This document shows positions 34,577 to 43,523 of a stretch of DNA of 43,539 nucleotides, piece after piece (position 1 is the stretch's first letter; every line of letters starts with the position of its first letter). Source of the stretch: Lachnospiraceae bacterium AM48-27BH (lineage in GTDB: Bacteria; Bacillota; Clostridia; Lachnospirales; Lachnospiraceae). The position numbers were made by a program, and so were the translations under genes. The notes beneath the pieces were generated by a model. The model was not told the DNA's origin, did not search any database, and saw only the letters and a program-made list of their open reading frames with translations. The stretch is from contig QUFC01000040.1 in NCBI GenBank assembly GCA_003478355.1, positions 1 to 43,539 on the forward strand, given 5' to 3'.

Positions 34577-36058
34577 ATGCAGGATGTCATCAAGATTAAC
34601 CAGGAAGACAATGTAGCAGTAGCTCTGCGTCCGATCGCAAAGGGCGAGACACTGGATATTGCAGGAACACCGGTCACTACATTAGAAGAGATTCCACAGG
34701 GTCACAAGGTTGCCATTAAACCGATCGCCCAGGGCGGCAATGTGATCAAATACGGTTTCTGTATCGGTATTGCAAAAGAAGATATTAAAGTAGGACAGTG
34801 GGTACACGTTCACAATATTAAGACCGCTTTAGGCGATCTGCTTACTTATGAGTATGAGCCGACCAACCCATCCGTTACTGAGACAGAGCACGCATATTTC
34901 GATGGTTTTCGTCGTACAGACGGCAAAGTCGGTGTCCGCAATGAGATCTGGATCGTTCCGACGGTTGGATGTGTAAATTCCATCGCCCAGGCATTGGAGA
35001 AAGCATCCAAGAAATTCATCGGTGGAAGCCTGGAGGATGTTATTTCCTTCCCTCATCCATATGGTTGTTCCCAGATGGGCGATGATCAGGAACATACCAG
35101 AACTGTTCTGGCAGACATGATCCATCATCCAAACGCAGCAGGCGTTCTGGTACTGGGACTTGGCTGTGAGAACAGCAACATTCCGGTATTAAAAGAGTAT
35201 ATTGGCGAGTATGACGAGCAGAGAGTGAAGTTCTTACAGTGTCAGGATGTAGAAGATGAGATGGACACTGCTATGGAATTGATCGAGGAACTGGCCCAGT
35301 ATGCGAAGGCGTTTCAGAGAGAGAAGATCGATGCCAGCGAGTTGGTCATCGGTATGAAGTGTGGCGGCTCTGACGGACTTTCCGGAATCACAGCCAACCC
35401 GGTTGTTGGTGCATTCTCCGATCTGTTGATCTCTAAGGGCGGAACAACGATCCTGACAGAGGTTCCGGAGATGTTTGGTGCAGAGACGATCCTGATGAAC
35501 CGCTGCCAGACTCCAGAATTATTTGACAAAACCGTATGCCTGATCAATGACTTTAAGAATTACTTTACCAGCCATAATCAGACGATCTATGAGAATCCAT
35601 CTCCGGGCAATAAAAAAGGTGGTATCTCTACTCTGGAGGACAAGTCTTTAGGCTGTACCCAGAAGTCCGGCAGCGCTCCGGTAAAGGGTGTGCTTGCGTA
35701 TGGTGAGCAGGTGAAGACCAAGGGCTTGAATCTTCTTAGCGCACCTGGCAATGACTTAGTAGCTTCTACTGCATTGGCGGTATCCGGTGCACAGATCGTT
35801 CTGTTCACGACAGGCCGCGGTACTCCATTTGCGTCCCCGGTACCAACGGTAAAGATCTCCAGCAACTCTGCTCTTGCAGGTAAGAAGAACAACTGGATCG
35901 ACTTTAACGCAGGAAGAATGGTAGAAGATAAGTCCAAGGAAGAACTGGCAAAAGAGTTATTTGAGTATGTGCTGGCAGTTGCTTCTGGTAAGAAGGTAAA
36001 AGCAGAAGAAGCTGGATTCCATGATATGGCAATCTTCAAGCAGGGCGTGACGTTATAA
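34577..36058 (+). CDS. uxaA: Altronate dehydratase
   Basis: 493 residues, the full UxaA form with an N-terminal SAF-like domain (1-90) and the large C-terminal catalytic domain. Family motifs: GYxRxDGRxGVRN-type FRRTDGKVGVRN, PHPYGCSQMGDD, GLGCEN and MKCGGSDGLSG. It dehydrates D-altronate to 2-keto-3-deoxygluconate (KDG), the substrate of the kinase encoded downstream. GAGGAG precedes the start. Controlled by the palindrome in its promoter. The reductase genes for tagaturonate/fructuronate (uxaB/uxuB) are not in the window. Confidence 0.95.
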   Translation: MQDVIKINQEDNVAVALRPIAKGETLDIAGTPVTTLEEIPQGHKVAIKPIAQGGNVIKYGFCIGIAKEDIKVGQWVHVHNIKTALGDLLTYEYEPTNPSVTETEHAYFDGFRRTDGKVGVRNEIWIVPTVGCVNSIAQALEKASKKFIGGSLEDVISFPHPYGCSQMGDDQEHTRTVLADMIHHPNAAGVLVLGLGCENSNIPVLKEYIGEYDEQRVKFLQCQDVEDEMDTAMELIEELAQYAKAFQREKIDASELVIGMKCGGSDGLSGITANPVVGAFSDLLISKGGTTILTEVPEMFGAETILMNRCQTPELFDKTVCLINDFKNYFTSHNQTIYENPSPGNKKGGISTLEDKSLGCTQKSGSAPVKGVLAYGEQVKTKGLNLLSAPGNDLVASTALAVSGAQIVLFTTGRGTPFASPVPTVKISSNSALAGKKNNWIDFNAGRMVEDKSKEELAKELFEYVLAVASGKKVKAEEAGFHDMAIFKQGVTL

Positions 36059-36079
36059 TAAAAAATCAGAAAACTTTGC

Positions 36080-36109
36080 TTGCATCTGACCTCTTGTCTG
36101 AGTTATACT
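36080..36109 (+). promoter_or_regulatory. IclR gene promoter
   Basis: TTGCAT (36080-36085) and TATACT (36104-36109), 18 bases apart, with the ATG about 120 bases downstream. A hairpin repeat lies in the leader. Confidence 0.55.
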
Positions 36110-36118
36110 GAATACATG

Positions 36119-36145
36119 GTAACTATGAAGGTACTGAATAGTTAC
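36119..36145 (+). repeat. Hairpin repeat shared with the 41.8-kb palindromic element
   Basis: GTAACTAT and ATAGTTAC (perfect 8-bp arms) around GAAGGTACTGA; the same 27 bases occur at 41793-41819. Here it stands alone in the iclR leader. Confidence 0.7.
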
Positions 36146-36231
36146 AATACATGGAGAATGGCGGTGGTTCCGGCGTTAGTGGGGACTGCCGCAGAAGATA
36201 CAAATGATGACATAAGCAGGAGGCAGAAACC

Positions 36232-36996
36232 ATGAAACTAAACCGAACAACGATGCGTACCGTAGATATATTAAAACTGGTATCGAAAAATCCGGACGGT
36301 ATCACGCTGGACGGGATCTGTGAGAAGCTGGAGCTTCCAAAGACCAGTGCTTATGATATTGTTACCACCCTGGTGGAGATGGGAATGGTCAATGTGACCA
36401 GAGGACAGAAACAGACTTATACCATTGGTTTAACTGCCTACCGCATTGGAATCAACTATACGAATAACCTGGATTTTATCGGAATCATTGAGCCGGAATT
36501 AAAAGCATTTGCCAAGAACGTGGGAAAGACAGTATTCTTTGGCGTCCGTTCAGACCACGAAGTGGTTTATATTTGTAAGGCAGAGCCGGAGAACCCGATC
36601 ATCACCACGGCTACTGTGGGAACCAAGAACCCGGTGTACTGTACGTCTCTCGGCAAAGCGATTCTGGCTTATTCCGATGAGGAGACCAGACGCCAGGTGA
36701 TGGGACGGATCAAATTCCGCCAGAAGACGGAACGGACGATATTGACCACAGAAGGTCTTAAGAAGGAACTGGATATGGTAAAGCAGAAGGGGTATGCCCT
36801 GGATGCAAGGGAGATGGAGGAACACATGGAGTGCGTCGGAGCCCCGGTATTTGGCCCGGATGGCAGCGTGATGGGAGCCATCAGCGTGTCCAGCCTGTAC
36901 AAGCCAACGGAGGATTATGAAGCCCTTGGAAGGCTGGTTCATGAGAAAGCCCTGGAGGTTTCCAGATTATTAGGCTTTTTGGGAAAAATATCATGA
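36232..36996 (+). CDS. IclR-family (KdgR-like) regulator
   Basis: 254 residues. N-terminal winged helix (TMRTVDILKLVSKNPDGITLDGICEKLELPKTSAYDIVTTL), then the IclR effector domain with TSLGKAILAY and GAPVFGPDGSVMGAISVS. KdgR-type IclR regulators respond to KDG. It lies between uxaA and the KDPG aldolase gene, so it probably controls the KDG steps. AGGAGGC precedes the ATG. An inverted repeat of the expected form flanks the next promoter. Confidence 0.92.
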   Translation: MKLNRTTMRTVDILKLVSKNPDGITLDGICEKLELPKTSAYDIVTTLVEMGMVNVTRGQKQTYTIGLTAYRIGINYTNNLDFIGIIEPELKAFAKNVGKTVFFGVRSDHEVVYICKAEPENPIITTATVGTKNPVYCTSLGKAILAYSDEETRRQVMGRIKFRQKTERTILTTEGLKKELDMVKQKGYALDAREMEEHMECVGAPVFGPDGSVMGAISVSSLYKPTEDYEALGRLVHEKALEVSRLLGFLGKIS

Positions 36997-37037
36997 AATT
37001 CCATTGACAAAACTTAGGTAACCGTTTAAAATTTCAT
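36993..37037 (+). promoter_or_regulatory. KDPG aldolase promoter flanked by candidate IclR operator
   Basis: TTGACA (37004-37009) and TAAAAT (37027-37032) with 17-base spacing. ATGAAATT (36993-37000) and AATTTCAT (37030-37037) form a perfect 8-bp inverted repeat around the promoter. TGAAA/TTTCA arms resemble known KdgR sites. Confidence 0.65.
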
Positions 37038-37098
37038 TATACAAATCGTGTTTACGAAACAAAATCGTATATGCGAATTTAAAAAGGAGAGATTAGAA

Positions 37099-37752
37099 AT
37101 GAAAAAAGAGCAGGTTTTAAGCAGACTGAAAGAGGACTGCCTGGTTGCTGTAGTTCGTGCAAAGAACTTAGAGCAGGGCGAGAAAGTAGTTGACGCTATT
37201 ATCGCAGGCGGCATCAATTTCATTGAGATCACCATGACCATGGATGAGGGTAACCCAGTTGAGTTTATCGCAGCTATGGCTAAAAAATACAAAGACAATG
37301 ACAAGATCGTAATCGGCGCTGGTACTGTACTGGATCCAGAGACAGCAAGACAGGTTATCTTAGCAGGCGCTAACTATGTTGTAAGCCCAGGCTTAAACGT
37401 AGAGACCATCAAGCTCTGCAACCGTTACAGAGTACCGATGCTGCCAGGCGTTATGACTCCATCTGAGGCTATTACCGCTATGGAAGCTGGATGCGATATC
37501 ATCAAAGTATTCCCAGGTAATATCGTAGGACCTGCAGCGATCAGCTCCTTCAAGGGACCTCTGCCACAGGGTGAGTTCATGCCATCCGGCGGTGTTGATG
37601 TAGACAACGTTGATAAGTGGATCAAGGCAGGCGCATATGCAGTTGGTACAGGCTCCAGCTTAACTAAGGGCGCTAAAACTGGCGATTTCGCAGCAGTTAC
37701 TGCTAAGGCTCAGGAGTTCGTAGCAGCAGTTGCAGCAGCACGCGCAAAATAA
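37099..37752 (+). CDS. eda: KDPG/KHG aldolase
   Basis: 217 residues from ATG 37099 (AAAAAGGAGAG upstream; an upstream GTG at 37048 is not used). Family features: DCLVAVVRAKNLEQG, GINFIEITMTMDEG (active-site Glu), GAGTVLDPETA, VVSPG, and CDIIKVFPGN with the Schiff-base Lys. It cleaves 2-keto-3-deoxy-6-phosphogluconate to pyruvate and glyceraldehyde-3-phosphate, the end of the hexuronate route. It precedes the KDG kinase gene with a hairpin between them. Confidence 0.95.
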   Translation: MKKEQVLSRLKEDCLVAVVRAKNLEQGEKVVDAIIAGGINFIEITMTMDEGNPVEFIAAMAKKYKDNDKIVIGAGTVLDPETARQVILAGANYVVSPGLNVETIKLCNRYRVPMLPGVMTPSEAITAMEAGCDIIKVFPGNIVGPAAISSFKGPLPQGEFMPSGGVDVDNVDKWIKAGAYAVGTGSSLTKGAKTGDFAAVTAKAQEFVAAVAAARAK

Positions 37753-37798
37753 TCGAAATCCAAACCGCATAAAAAATTGCTTCTAATAGGAAAAATTG

Positions 37799-37825
37799 CC
37801 GGGAGTGGTGGAAAACGGCTCCCGG
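37799..37825 (+). other. Hairpin between eda and kdgK
   Basis: CCGGGAG (37799-37805) pairs with CTCCCGG (37819-37825). No perfect T run follows, so it may stabilise the upstream message or partly terminate. Confidence 0.45.
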
Positions 37826-37862
37826 TTCTAACTATCATTTTATATTGTAAGGAGAAAAAACA

Positions 37863-38894
37863 ATGGCAAAGATCGTAACCATGGGCGAGATCATGTTAAG
37901 ACTGTCCACACCAAACAATGAGAAATTTATCCAGGCTGACGAGTTCGATATCAACTACGGCGGCGGCGAGGCTAACGTAGCTGTTTCCCTGGCTAACTAT
38001 GGACATGATGCAGAGTTCGTTACTGCAGTTCCATCCAACCCGATCGGTGAGTGTGCAGTTGCAGCTTTAAGAAAATATAACGTAGGAACAAAGCATATCG
38101 CTAGAAGCGGTGAGAGACTGGGTATCTACTACTTAGAGACCGGCTCCGCTATGAGAGCTTCCAACGTTGTTTACGATAGAGCACACAGCTCCATCTCTAC
38201 AGCAACTCCAGACGAGTTTGATTTCGATGAGATCTTCAAAGATGCTGACTGGTTCCATTTCACAGGTATCACTCCAGCTGTCAGCGATGCTGCAATCGCT
38301 TTAACTGAGGCAGCTTTAAAGGCTGCTAAGGCTCATGGCGTAACCGTATCCGTAGACTTAAACTTCCGTAAGAAATTATGGTCTTCTGAGAAAGCACAGA
38401 AGGTTATGACAAACCTGATGCAGTATGTAGACGTATGTATCGGTAACGAAGAGGATGCTGAGAAGGTTCTTGGCTTCAAACCAGGCAACACAGATGTTAC
38501 CTCCGGTGAGCTGGAGTTAGCAGGTTATGTTGATATCTTCAACCAGATGGCTGATAAGTTCGGCTTCAAGTACATCATCAGCTCCTTACGTGAGAGCCAC
38601 AGCGCTTCCGATAACGGCTGGTCCGCATGTATCATGGATGGACAGACAAGAGAGTTCTATCACTCCAGAAAATATCACATCACTCCAATCGTAGACCGTG
38701 TAGGTGGCGGCGATTCCTTCGCAGCAGGTCTGATCTGTGGATTAGTTGATGGCAAAGACATGAAAGCAGCTCTGGAATTTGCAGTAGCAGCTTCCGCTCT
38801 GAAGCACACAATCCCAGGTGACTTCAACCTTGTAACCCGTGCTGATGTTGATAACTTAGCAGGTGGCGACGGATCTGGACGTGTTCAGAGATAA
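37863..38894 (+). CDS. kdgK: 2-Keto-3-deoxygluconate kinase (PfkB family)
   Basis: 343 residues. PfkB/ribokinase fold: N-terminal MGEIMLRLSTPNN, sugar-site GGGEANVAVSLANYG, and the C-terminal catalytic signature VDRVGGGDSFAAGLICG with the general-base Asp. Together with UxaA and the aldolase it is best assigned as KDG kinase. AAGGAG precedes the ATG. A terminator follows. The codon use of this gene and eda is strongly biased (GCT, GTT, TTC), suggesting high expression. Confidence 0.9.
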   Translation: MAKIVTMGEIMLRLSTPNNEKFIQADEFDINYGGGEANVAVSLANYGHDAEFVTAVPSNPIGECAVAALRKYNVGTKHIARSGERLGIYYLETGSAMRASNVVYDRAHSSISTATPDEFDFDEIFKDADWFHFTGITPAVSDAAIALTEAALKAAKAHGVTVSVDLNFRKKLWSSEKAQKVMTNLMQYVDVCIGNEEDAEKVLGFKPGNTDVTSGELELAGYVDIFNQMADKFGFKYIISSLRESHSASDNGWSACIMDGQTREFYHSRKYHITPIVDRVGGGDSFAAGLICGLVDGKDMKAALEFAVAASALKHTIPGDFNLVTRADVDNLAGGDGSGRVQR

Positions 38895-38928
38895 TTACAA
38901 ACGGAATAAGTAACAGACTGACTATACG

Positions 38929-38973
38929 AAGGACAGCTCTATGCTCATAGGGAGCATCAGAACTGTCCTTTTT
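38929..38973 (+). terminator. Terminator after kdgK
   Basis: AAGGACAG (38929-38936) pairs with CTGTCCTT (38963-38970), with an inner GCTC/GAGC pairing, followed by T residues. Confidence 0.7.
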
Positions 38974-39022
38974 GCAAACAGAAACAGTTACAAATTACTC
39001 TACTTATGGAGGTAGCTAAACG

Positions 39023-40051
39023 ATGGAAGAGAAAAGAAACTTTGATCTACTGACATTAGGGCAGGTGCTGCTTCGCCTTTCACCGCCTAATAATGACCGT
39101 CTTGTGCGGGGGGATACTTTTGTAAAACAGGTCGGTGGAGCAGAATTAAACGTAGCAGTCGGTGTAGCCCTGCTGGGACTTCGCACAGGAGTTATTTCAA
39201 AACTGCCTTCCCATGATATGGGAAGTTTTATGAAAGGCAAGATCCGTTCTTACGGTGTCAGCGATGATTTTTTCATGTATGATGATTCTCCATCTGCCCG
39301 TGTTGGTATTTACTATTATGAGAATGGCGCTTATCCGAGAAAGCCGAAGGTTATTTATGATCGTGCCAACAGTTCTTTCTACTCTTTAAAGATTGATGAG
39401 ATTCCAGAAAAAGCATATACTGCGTCCCGGTGTTTCCATACCAGTGGTATTACCCTGGCATTGAGTCCAAAGGTGCGGGAGACCGCGATTGAGATGATCA
39501 AGCGTTTCAAAGCAGCTGGAACTTTGGTTTCCTTTGATGTAAACTTCCGTGGTAATCTTTGGACCGGAGAAGAGGCGAAGGAGTGCATCGAGCAGATTCT
39601 TCCTTATGTAGATATTTTCTTCTGTTCCGAAGATACAGCGAGATTGACATTTAAGAAAACAGGTACGGCCAGGGAAATGATGAAGAGCTTTACCGAGGAA
39701 TATCCGATTTCCATCGTGGCTTCTACCCAGCGTATTGTTCATAGTCCGAAGAGTCATACCTTTGGTTCTATCATATATGATGCGAGAAAGGATATCTATT
39801 ATGAAGAAGAGCCATATCGTGATATTGATGTAGTAGACCGGATCGGAAGTGGTGACGCTTACATTTCCGGAGCCCTGTATGGACTTCTGACCAGTGATTT
39901 TGACTGTGAAAAAGCTGTTCGCTATGGCAATGCTACCAGCGCAGTAAAAAATACCATTCCGGGAGATCTTCCATCCTCTGATCTGGAAGAGATCGAGACC
40001 ATTATCAAGGCTCATAATCAGACAGGCTTTCAGAGTGAGATGGCAAGATAA
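39023..40051 (+). CDS. Second PfkB-family sugar kinase
   Basis: 342 residues, related to the upstream kinase (LLRLSPPNNDRLVRGDTF, GGAELNVAVGVALLG, and the catalytic VDRIGSGDAYISGALYG) but clearly divergent, so this is an old paralogue rather than a recent duplication. It probably phosphorylates KDG or a related sugar acid or ketose. GGAGG precedes the ATG. It lies downstream of the kdgK terminator and upstream of the phosphofructokinase gene, so it may have its own regulation. Confidence 0.85.
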   Translation: MEEKRNFDLLTLGQVLLRLSPPNNDRLVRGDTFVKQVGGAELNVAVGVALLGLRTGVISKLPSHDMGSFMKGKIRSYGVSDDFFMYDDSPSARVGIYYYENGAYPRKPKVIYDRANSSFYSLKIDEIPEKAYTASRCFHTSGITLALSPKVRETAIEMIKRFKAAGTLVSFDVNFRGNLWTGEEAKECIEQILPYVDIFFCSEDTARLTFKKTGTAREMMKSFTEEYPISIVASTQRIVHSPKSHTFGSIIYDARKDIYYEEEPYRDIDVVDRIGSGDAYISGALYGLLTSDFDCEKAVRYGNATSAVKNTIPGDLPSSDLEEIETIIKAHNQTGFQSEMAR

Positions 40052-40138
40052 AAACTATACGGAAAATGTTGTCATGTTATAGGAATAGGGGCTGGGATAC
40101 TGGATCAGCAGTTCCAGACCAATAGGGGGTAAATATTT

Positions 40139-41395
40139 ATGGTATCAATGAAGGGGAATGTCATTGTTGGACAGTCAGGCGGTCCAACTGCAGTTATCAA
40201 TTCCAGTCTTGCAGGCGTATACAAGACTGCGAAAGATCGTGGTGCCAGAAAAGTATATGGTATGCTTCACGGAATCCAGGGACTTCTGGAGGAGAAATAT
40301 GTGGATCTGTCAGAACATATCAAGTCAGATCTGGATATTGACCTGCTTAAGAGAACGCCATCTGCCTATCTTGGTTCCTGTCGTTATAAACTTCCGGAGA
40401 TCAAGGGCAATACGGATTTTTATGATCGCATTTTTGAAATTCTGGACAAGCTGGAAATCGAGTATTTCTTCTATATCGGTGGAAATGATTCCATGGATAC
40501 CATCAAGAAATTATCGGATTACGCTATTTTAAATGGCAGCACCATTAAATTTATGGGTGTGCCGAAGACGATCGATAATGACCTGGCAGTAACTGACCAC
40601 ACCCCTGGTTATGGAAGCGCTGCCAAATACATTGCGTCCATCACCAAAGAAGTGATCCGTGATGGTCTGGTATATGGAACTAAGAGCGTGACGATCCTGG
40701 AGATCATGGGTCGAAATGCGGGATGGCTGACCGGAGCTGCGGCGCTGGCCAAAGGTGAAGACTGTGAAGGCCCGGATATGATCTTTTTACCGGAGATTCC
40801 ATTTGACGTGGATGAATTTATGAAAAAAGTCGAACAGCTGCAGAAGGAGAAGTCTTCTGTGGTAGTGGCGGTTTCAGAAGGTGTGAAGGTAGCGGATGGC
40901 CGCTATGTCTGCGAGCTGACGGACAACATCGACTATGTGGATGCATTTGGACATCGCCAGTTAACAGGTACTGCCAGATATCTTGCAGAGCGGATTTCCA
41001 GAGAAGTGGGCTGTAAGACCCGTGCGATCGAGTTTAACTCCCTGCAGAGATGTGCATCCCATATCGTAGGCCGTGTAGATATCACAGAGGCTTTCCAGGT
41101 TGGCGGAGCAGCAGTCAAGGCAGCATTTGAAGGTGAGACAGCGAAGATGATCATCCTGAAACGTATTTCTGATGATCCATATCTGTGCGTGACAGATCTT
41201 TACGATGTACATAAAATTGCCAATGTTGAGAAAAAAGTTCCAAGGGAATGGATCAATGAGGCTGGCGATTATGTAACACCGGAATTTGTCAACTATGTCC
41301 GTCCGTTGATCCAGGCTGAGCTGACCCCGATGATGGTAGATGGTCTGCCGAGACACCTGCGTTGGAAGATAAATAAAATAACAGGCAGTAGTTAG
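40139..41395 (+). CDS. pfp: 6-Phosphofructokinase, probably PPi-dependent type
   Basis: 418 residues. PFK fold with GQSGGPTAVINSSLAG at the N-terminus, GGNDSMDT at the phosphoryl-donor loop and GVPKTIDNDL at the active site. In ATP enzymes the loop is GGDGS; Asp in place of the second Gly and the Lys of PKTIDND are features of PPi-type enzymes, so PPi use is likely but not proved. It converts fructose-6-phosphate to the bisphosphate. AGGGGGT lies about 9 bases before the ATG. A strong terminator follows. Confidence 0.88.
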   Translation: MVSMKGNVIVGQSGGPTAVINSSLAGVYKTAKDRGARKVYGMLHGIQGLLEEKYVDLSEHIKSDLDIDLLKRTPSAYLGSCRYKLPEIKGNTDFYDRIFEILDKLEIEYFFYIGGNDSMDTIKKLSDYAILNGSTIKFMGVPKTIDNDLAVTDHTPGYGSAAKYIASITKEVIRDGLVYGTKSVTILEIMGRNAGWLTGAAALAKGEDCEGPDMIFLPEIPFDVDEFMKKVEQLQKEKSSVVVAVSEGVKVADGRYVCELTDNIDYVDAFGHRQLTGTARYLAERISREVGCKTRAIEFNSLQRCASHIVGRVDITEAFQVGGAAVKAAFEGETAKMIILKRISDDPYLCVTDLYDVHKIANVEKKVPREWINEAGDYVTPEFVNYVRPLIQAELTPMMVDGLPRHLRWKINKITGSS

Positions 41396-41407
41396 ATCAG
41401 TACTATG

Positions 41408-41452
41408 AAAAAGCGGAATTTTACATAAAAATATGTGAATTCCGCTTTTTTT
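41408..41452 (+). terminator. Terminator after phosphofructokinase
   Basis: AAAAAGCGGAATT (41408-41420) pairs with AATTCCGCTTTTT, with a further inner stem (ACATA/TATGT), ending in seven T residues. Confidence 0.9.
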
Positions 41453-41510
41453 ATGTTATGATAAATGAGAAAAATCTATGAGAGAATATCATAACAAGGA
41501 GGCGGGACGC

Positions 41511-41684
41511 ATGGGGACTTATGAATATGTGGTAGCACAGATTGACGGAGATTATGCACAGCTACAGCGGGTAGACGAGCCGTCCGGAGAATTGAAACTG
41601 GTAGCGAGAGCACTTCTTCCAGAAGATATTATGGAAGGAAGTCATTTGAAATATGAATGCCTTCAGTATGAACTGTTAGATTAA
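41511..41684 (+). CDS. DUF3006-like small protein
   Basis: 57 residues from ATG 41511, which has AAGGAGG 8 bases upstream; the longer frame from 41478 lacks one. YVVAQIDGDYAQLQRVD...LLPEDIMEGSHL matches the DUF3006 pattern (a strand-rich domain with I-[ED]-G-[DE]-x-A and LP-x-x-x-x-EG). Function unknown. It stands alone between the phosphofructokinase terminator and the palindromic repeat, whose hairpin could terminate it. Confidence 0.75.
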   Translation: MGTYEYVVAQIDGDYAQLQRVDEPSGELKLVARALLPEDIMEGSHLKYECLQYELLD

Positions 41685-41686
41685 AA

Positions 41687-41819
41687 GTAACTATTCAGTA
41701 GGTCTGCGCACATGCTGCGCTGACCGTAAGAACACATAGGCTAGAAAGCAAAAATCCCATCAGCGAAGCTGATCTGGAATGGATTTTTGCTCGTAACTAT
41801 GAAGGTACTGAATAGTTAC
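41687..41819. repeat. 133-bp palindromic intergenic element, copy B
   Basis: GTAACTATTCAGTA at 41687-41700 is the exact inverse of TACTGAATAGTTAC at 41806-41819. Nested inside: the GGTCTGCGCA/TGCGCTGACC hairpin shared with 17490-17531; GCAAAAATCC (41748-41757) against GGATTTTTGC (41781-41790) enclosing ATCAGC/GCTGAT; and GTAACTAT/ATAGTTAC (41793-41819) shared with 36119-36145. No coding capacity. It resembles a REP/MITE-type extragenic palindrome. Confidence 0.75.
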
Positions 41820-41869
41820 GATTAAAAACAAAAAGGGTCAGCTGGTTGTGAAGAAAGGAGTCAAGACAG

Positions 41870-42978
41870 ATGAAGTATCGTGAATTTGGAAAGACAGGAT
41901 TAAAAGTTTCTGCATTGGGATTTGGAACCATGAGACTGCCGCTTTGGAGGATGGAGTCACTGTTGATGAAAAAGAGGCAGTTCGGATTATTCGTCATGCG
42001 ATTGATTCGGGGGTCAATTACGTGGACACGGCTTATCCTTACCATCAGGGTACCAGTGAGATTGTTGTAGGAAAAGCATTAGGGGATGGATACCGGGATA
42101 AGGTTTTTCTTGCGGATAAAAGCCCTATCTGGAAACTGGAGAAGGAAAGCGATTTTGACAGTATTTTAGAGGAACAGCTGCAGAAACTGCAGACAGATCA
42201 TATCGATTTTTATCTGCTTCATGCATTGAATAAAGAACGGTTTGAAAAAATAAAGAATTTACATCTTATCGATCATATGCTGGAAGCGAGAAAAGCAGGT
42301 AAGATCCGTTATCTTGGATTTTCCTTCCATGATGATTTAGAAGTGTTTAAACAGATCGTGGATTATACAGATCAGTGGGATTTCTGCCAGATCCAGTATA
42401 ATTATATCAATCGTGCTTATCAGGCAGGCGATGAGGGGTTGGCCTATGCAGCAGAAAAAGGCCTGGCGGTGATTATTATGGAACCGTTGTTGGGAGGACG
42501 GCTGGCTAATCTGTCTGAGCATGTGGCAGAGGTATTTTCCAAAGATAAGACATCTGTGGAACATGCTCTGGATTTCTTATGGGATAAAAAAGAAGTCAGT
42601 CTGCTTTTAAGCGGAATGGGAACGGAACAACAGGTGGAGGATAATCTGGTCTATGCGGGACGCAGCGCAGTAGGTATGTTGACTGCGGAAGAAAAGAAGC
42701 AATACGAGAAAGCGAAAGAAATCTATGATAAGATGTCCATGGTGGACTGTACCGGCTGTGCATATTGTATGCCATGCCCATTCGGATTAAATATCCCGGA
42801 GCTGTTTAAAGCCTATAATACATATGGTCCAGAGGGCAAAGATGGCATGAAACGGGAATATGAGAAGCAGCAGGTCCGTTCAGATTCCTGCAGAAGCTGC
42901 CATCGGTGTGAAAAGGTGTGCCCGCAGAACATCAAGATCAGCGAGCAGATGAAGAAAATTGCAGAGCTGATGAAATAA
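41870..42978 (+). pseudogene. Aldo/keto reductase with ferredoxin-like tail, single-base frameshift
   Basis: Two frames form one ~369-residue protein. The first (from ATG 41870, AAAGGAG upstream) reads KYREFGKTGLKVSALGFGTMRLPL; the second continues EDGVTVDEKEAVRIIRHAIDSGVNYVDTAYPYH (catalytic Asp and Tyr). The shift lies at 41942-41947: CTTTGG would be CTTTTGG if one T were missing. The C-terminus has CTGCAYCMPCPFGLN and CRSCHRCEKVCPQNI, the [4Fe-4S] pattern of the anaerobic aldo/keto reductase subgroup. Probably a redox enzyme on a carbonyl substrate. Likely intact in life if the gap is an error. Confidence 0.85.
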
Positions 42979-43008
42979 AAGAATGAGATTTCGTAATTTT
43001 GTGAACTT

Positions 43009-43064
43009 ATCCCCAGAAGGATCGTTATGGCTGCCGCAGCGATTCCGCTGGGGATTTCGTTTTG
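43009..43064 (+). terminator. Terminator after the aldo/keto reductase
   Basis: ATCCCCAG (43009-43016) pairs with CTGGGGAT (43048-43055), followed by TTCGTTTTG. Confidence 0.65.
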
Positions 43065-43197
43065 ATTGCCTATTGATTTAGCTTCTATAAAAACAGAAAA
43101 TTCTGAATCGTCTGCATTGCTGGAAAATTTCAAATTTGTACAAAGCAGCCATAAATTGACTGAACAATTAAAACAAATAAAAAAATTAAAATTATTG

Positions 43198-43226
43198 TTG
43201 ACAATTAAAACAATACGTGCTATTAT
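43198..43226 (+). promoter_or_regulatory. rRNA promoter P1
   Basis: TTGACA (43198-43203) and TATTAT (43221-43226), 17-base spacer. Part of the 545-base gene-free rRNA leader region 42979-43523. Confidence 0.8.
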
Positions 43227-43289
43227 AATATTCGTTCCGAGGGAACAACAAAGAACTTCAAAAAGTTCAAAAAACAAATAAAAAAGTTG

Positions 43290-43318
43290 TTGACAAACAG
43301 AACAACATCTGATATACT
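43290..43318 (+). promoter_or_regulatory. rRNA promoter P2
   Basis: TTGACA (43290-43295) and TATACT (43313-43318), 17-base spacer, 92 bases after P1. The leader downstream carries AAAGAACCTTGAAAA, typical of Firmicute rRNA leaders, and an imperfect stem near 43474-43510. Confidence 0.85.
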
Positions 43319-43523
43319 AAATGAGTTGCTGCTGAGACAGACAACAACAAAGAACCTTGAAAATCAAAGATTGAACAGTATGTAAAACCCTGAAAATTCG
43401 AATAAAAAAGAGTCCTGGTTGGACGTCTTTGAATGAGAAAATTCAGAACAAAAACAAACCAAAACAACAGTAGAACGGTTTAAACATTAGCCAAGCTAAG
43501 TTCTAAACCCGGATACAAACTTT

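Noticed and set aside
42979..43523. Protein-coding gene in the rRNA leader
   Set aside because: The short frames there lack ribosome binding sites and overlap the two rRNA promoters.
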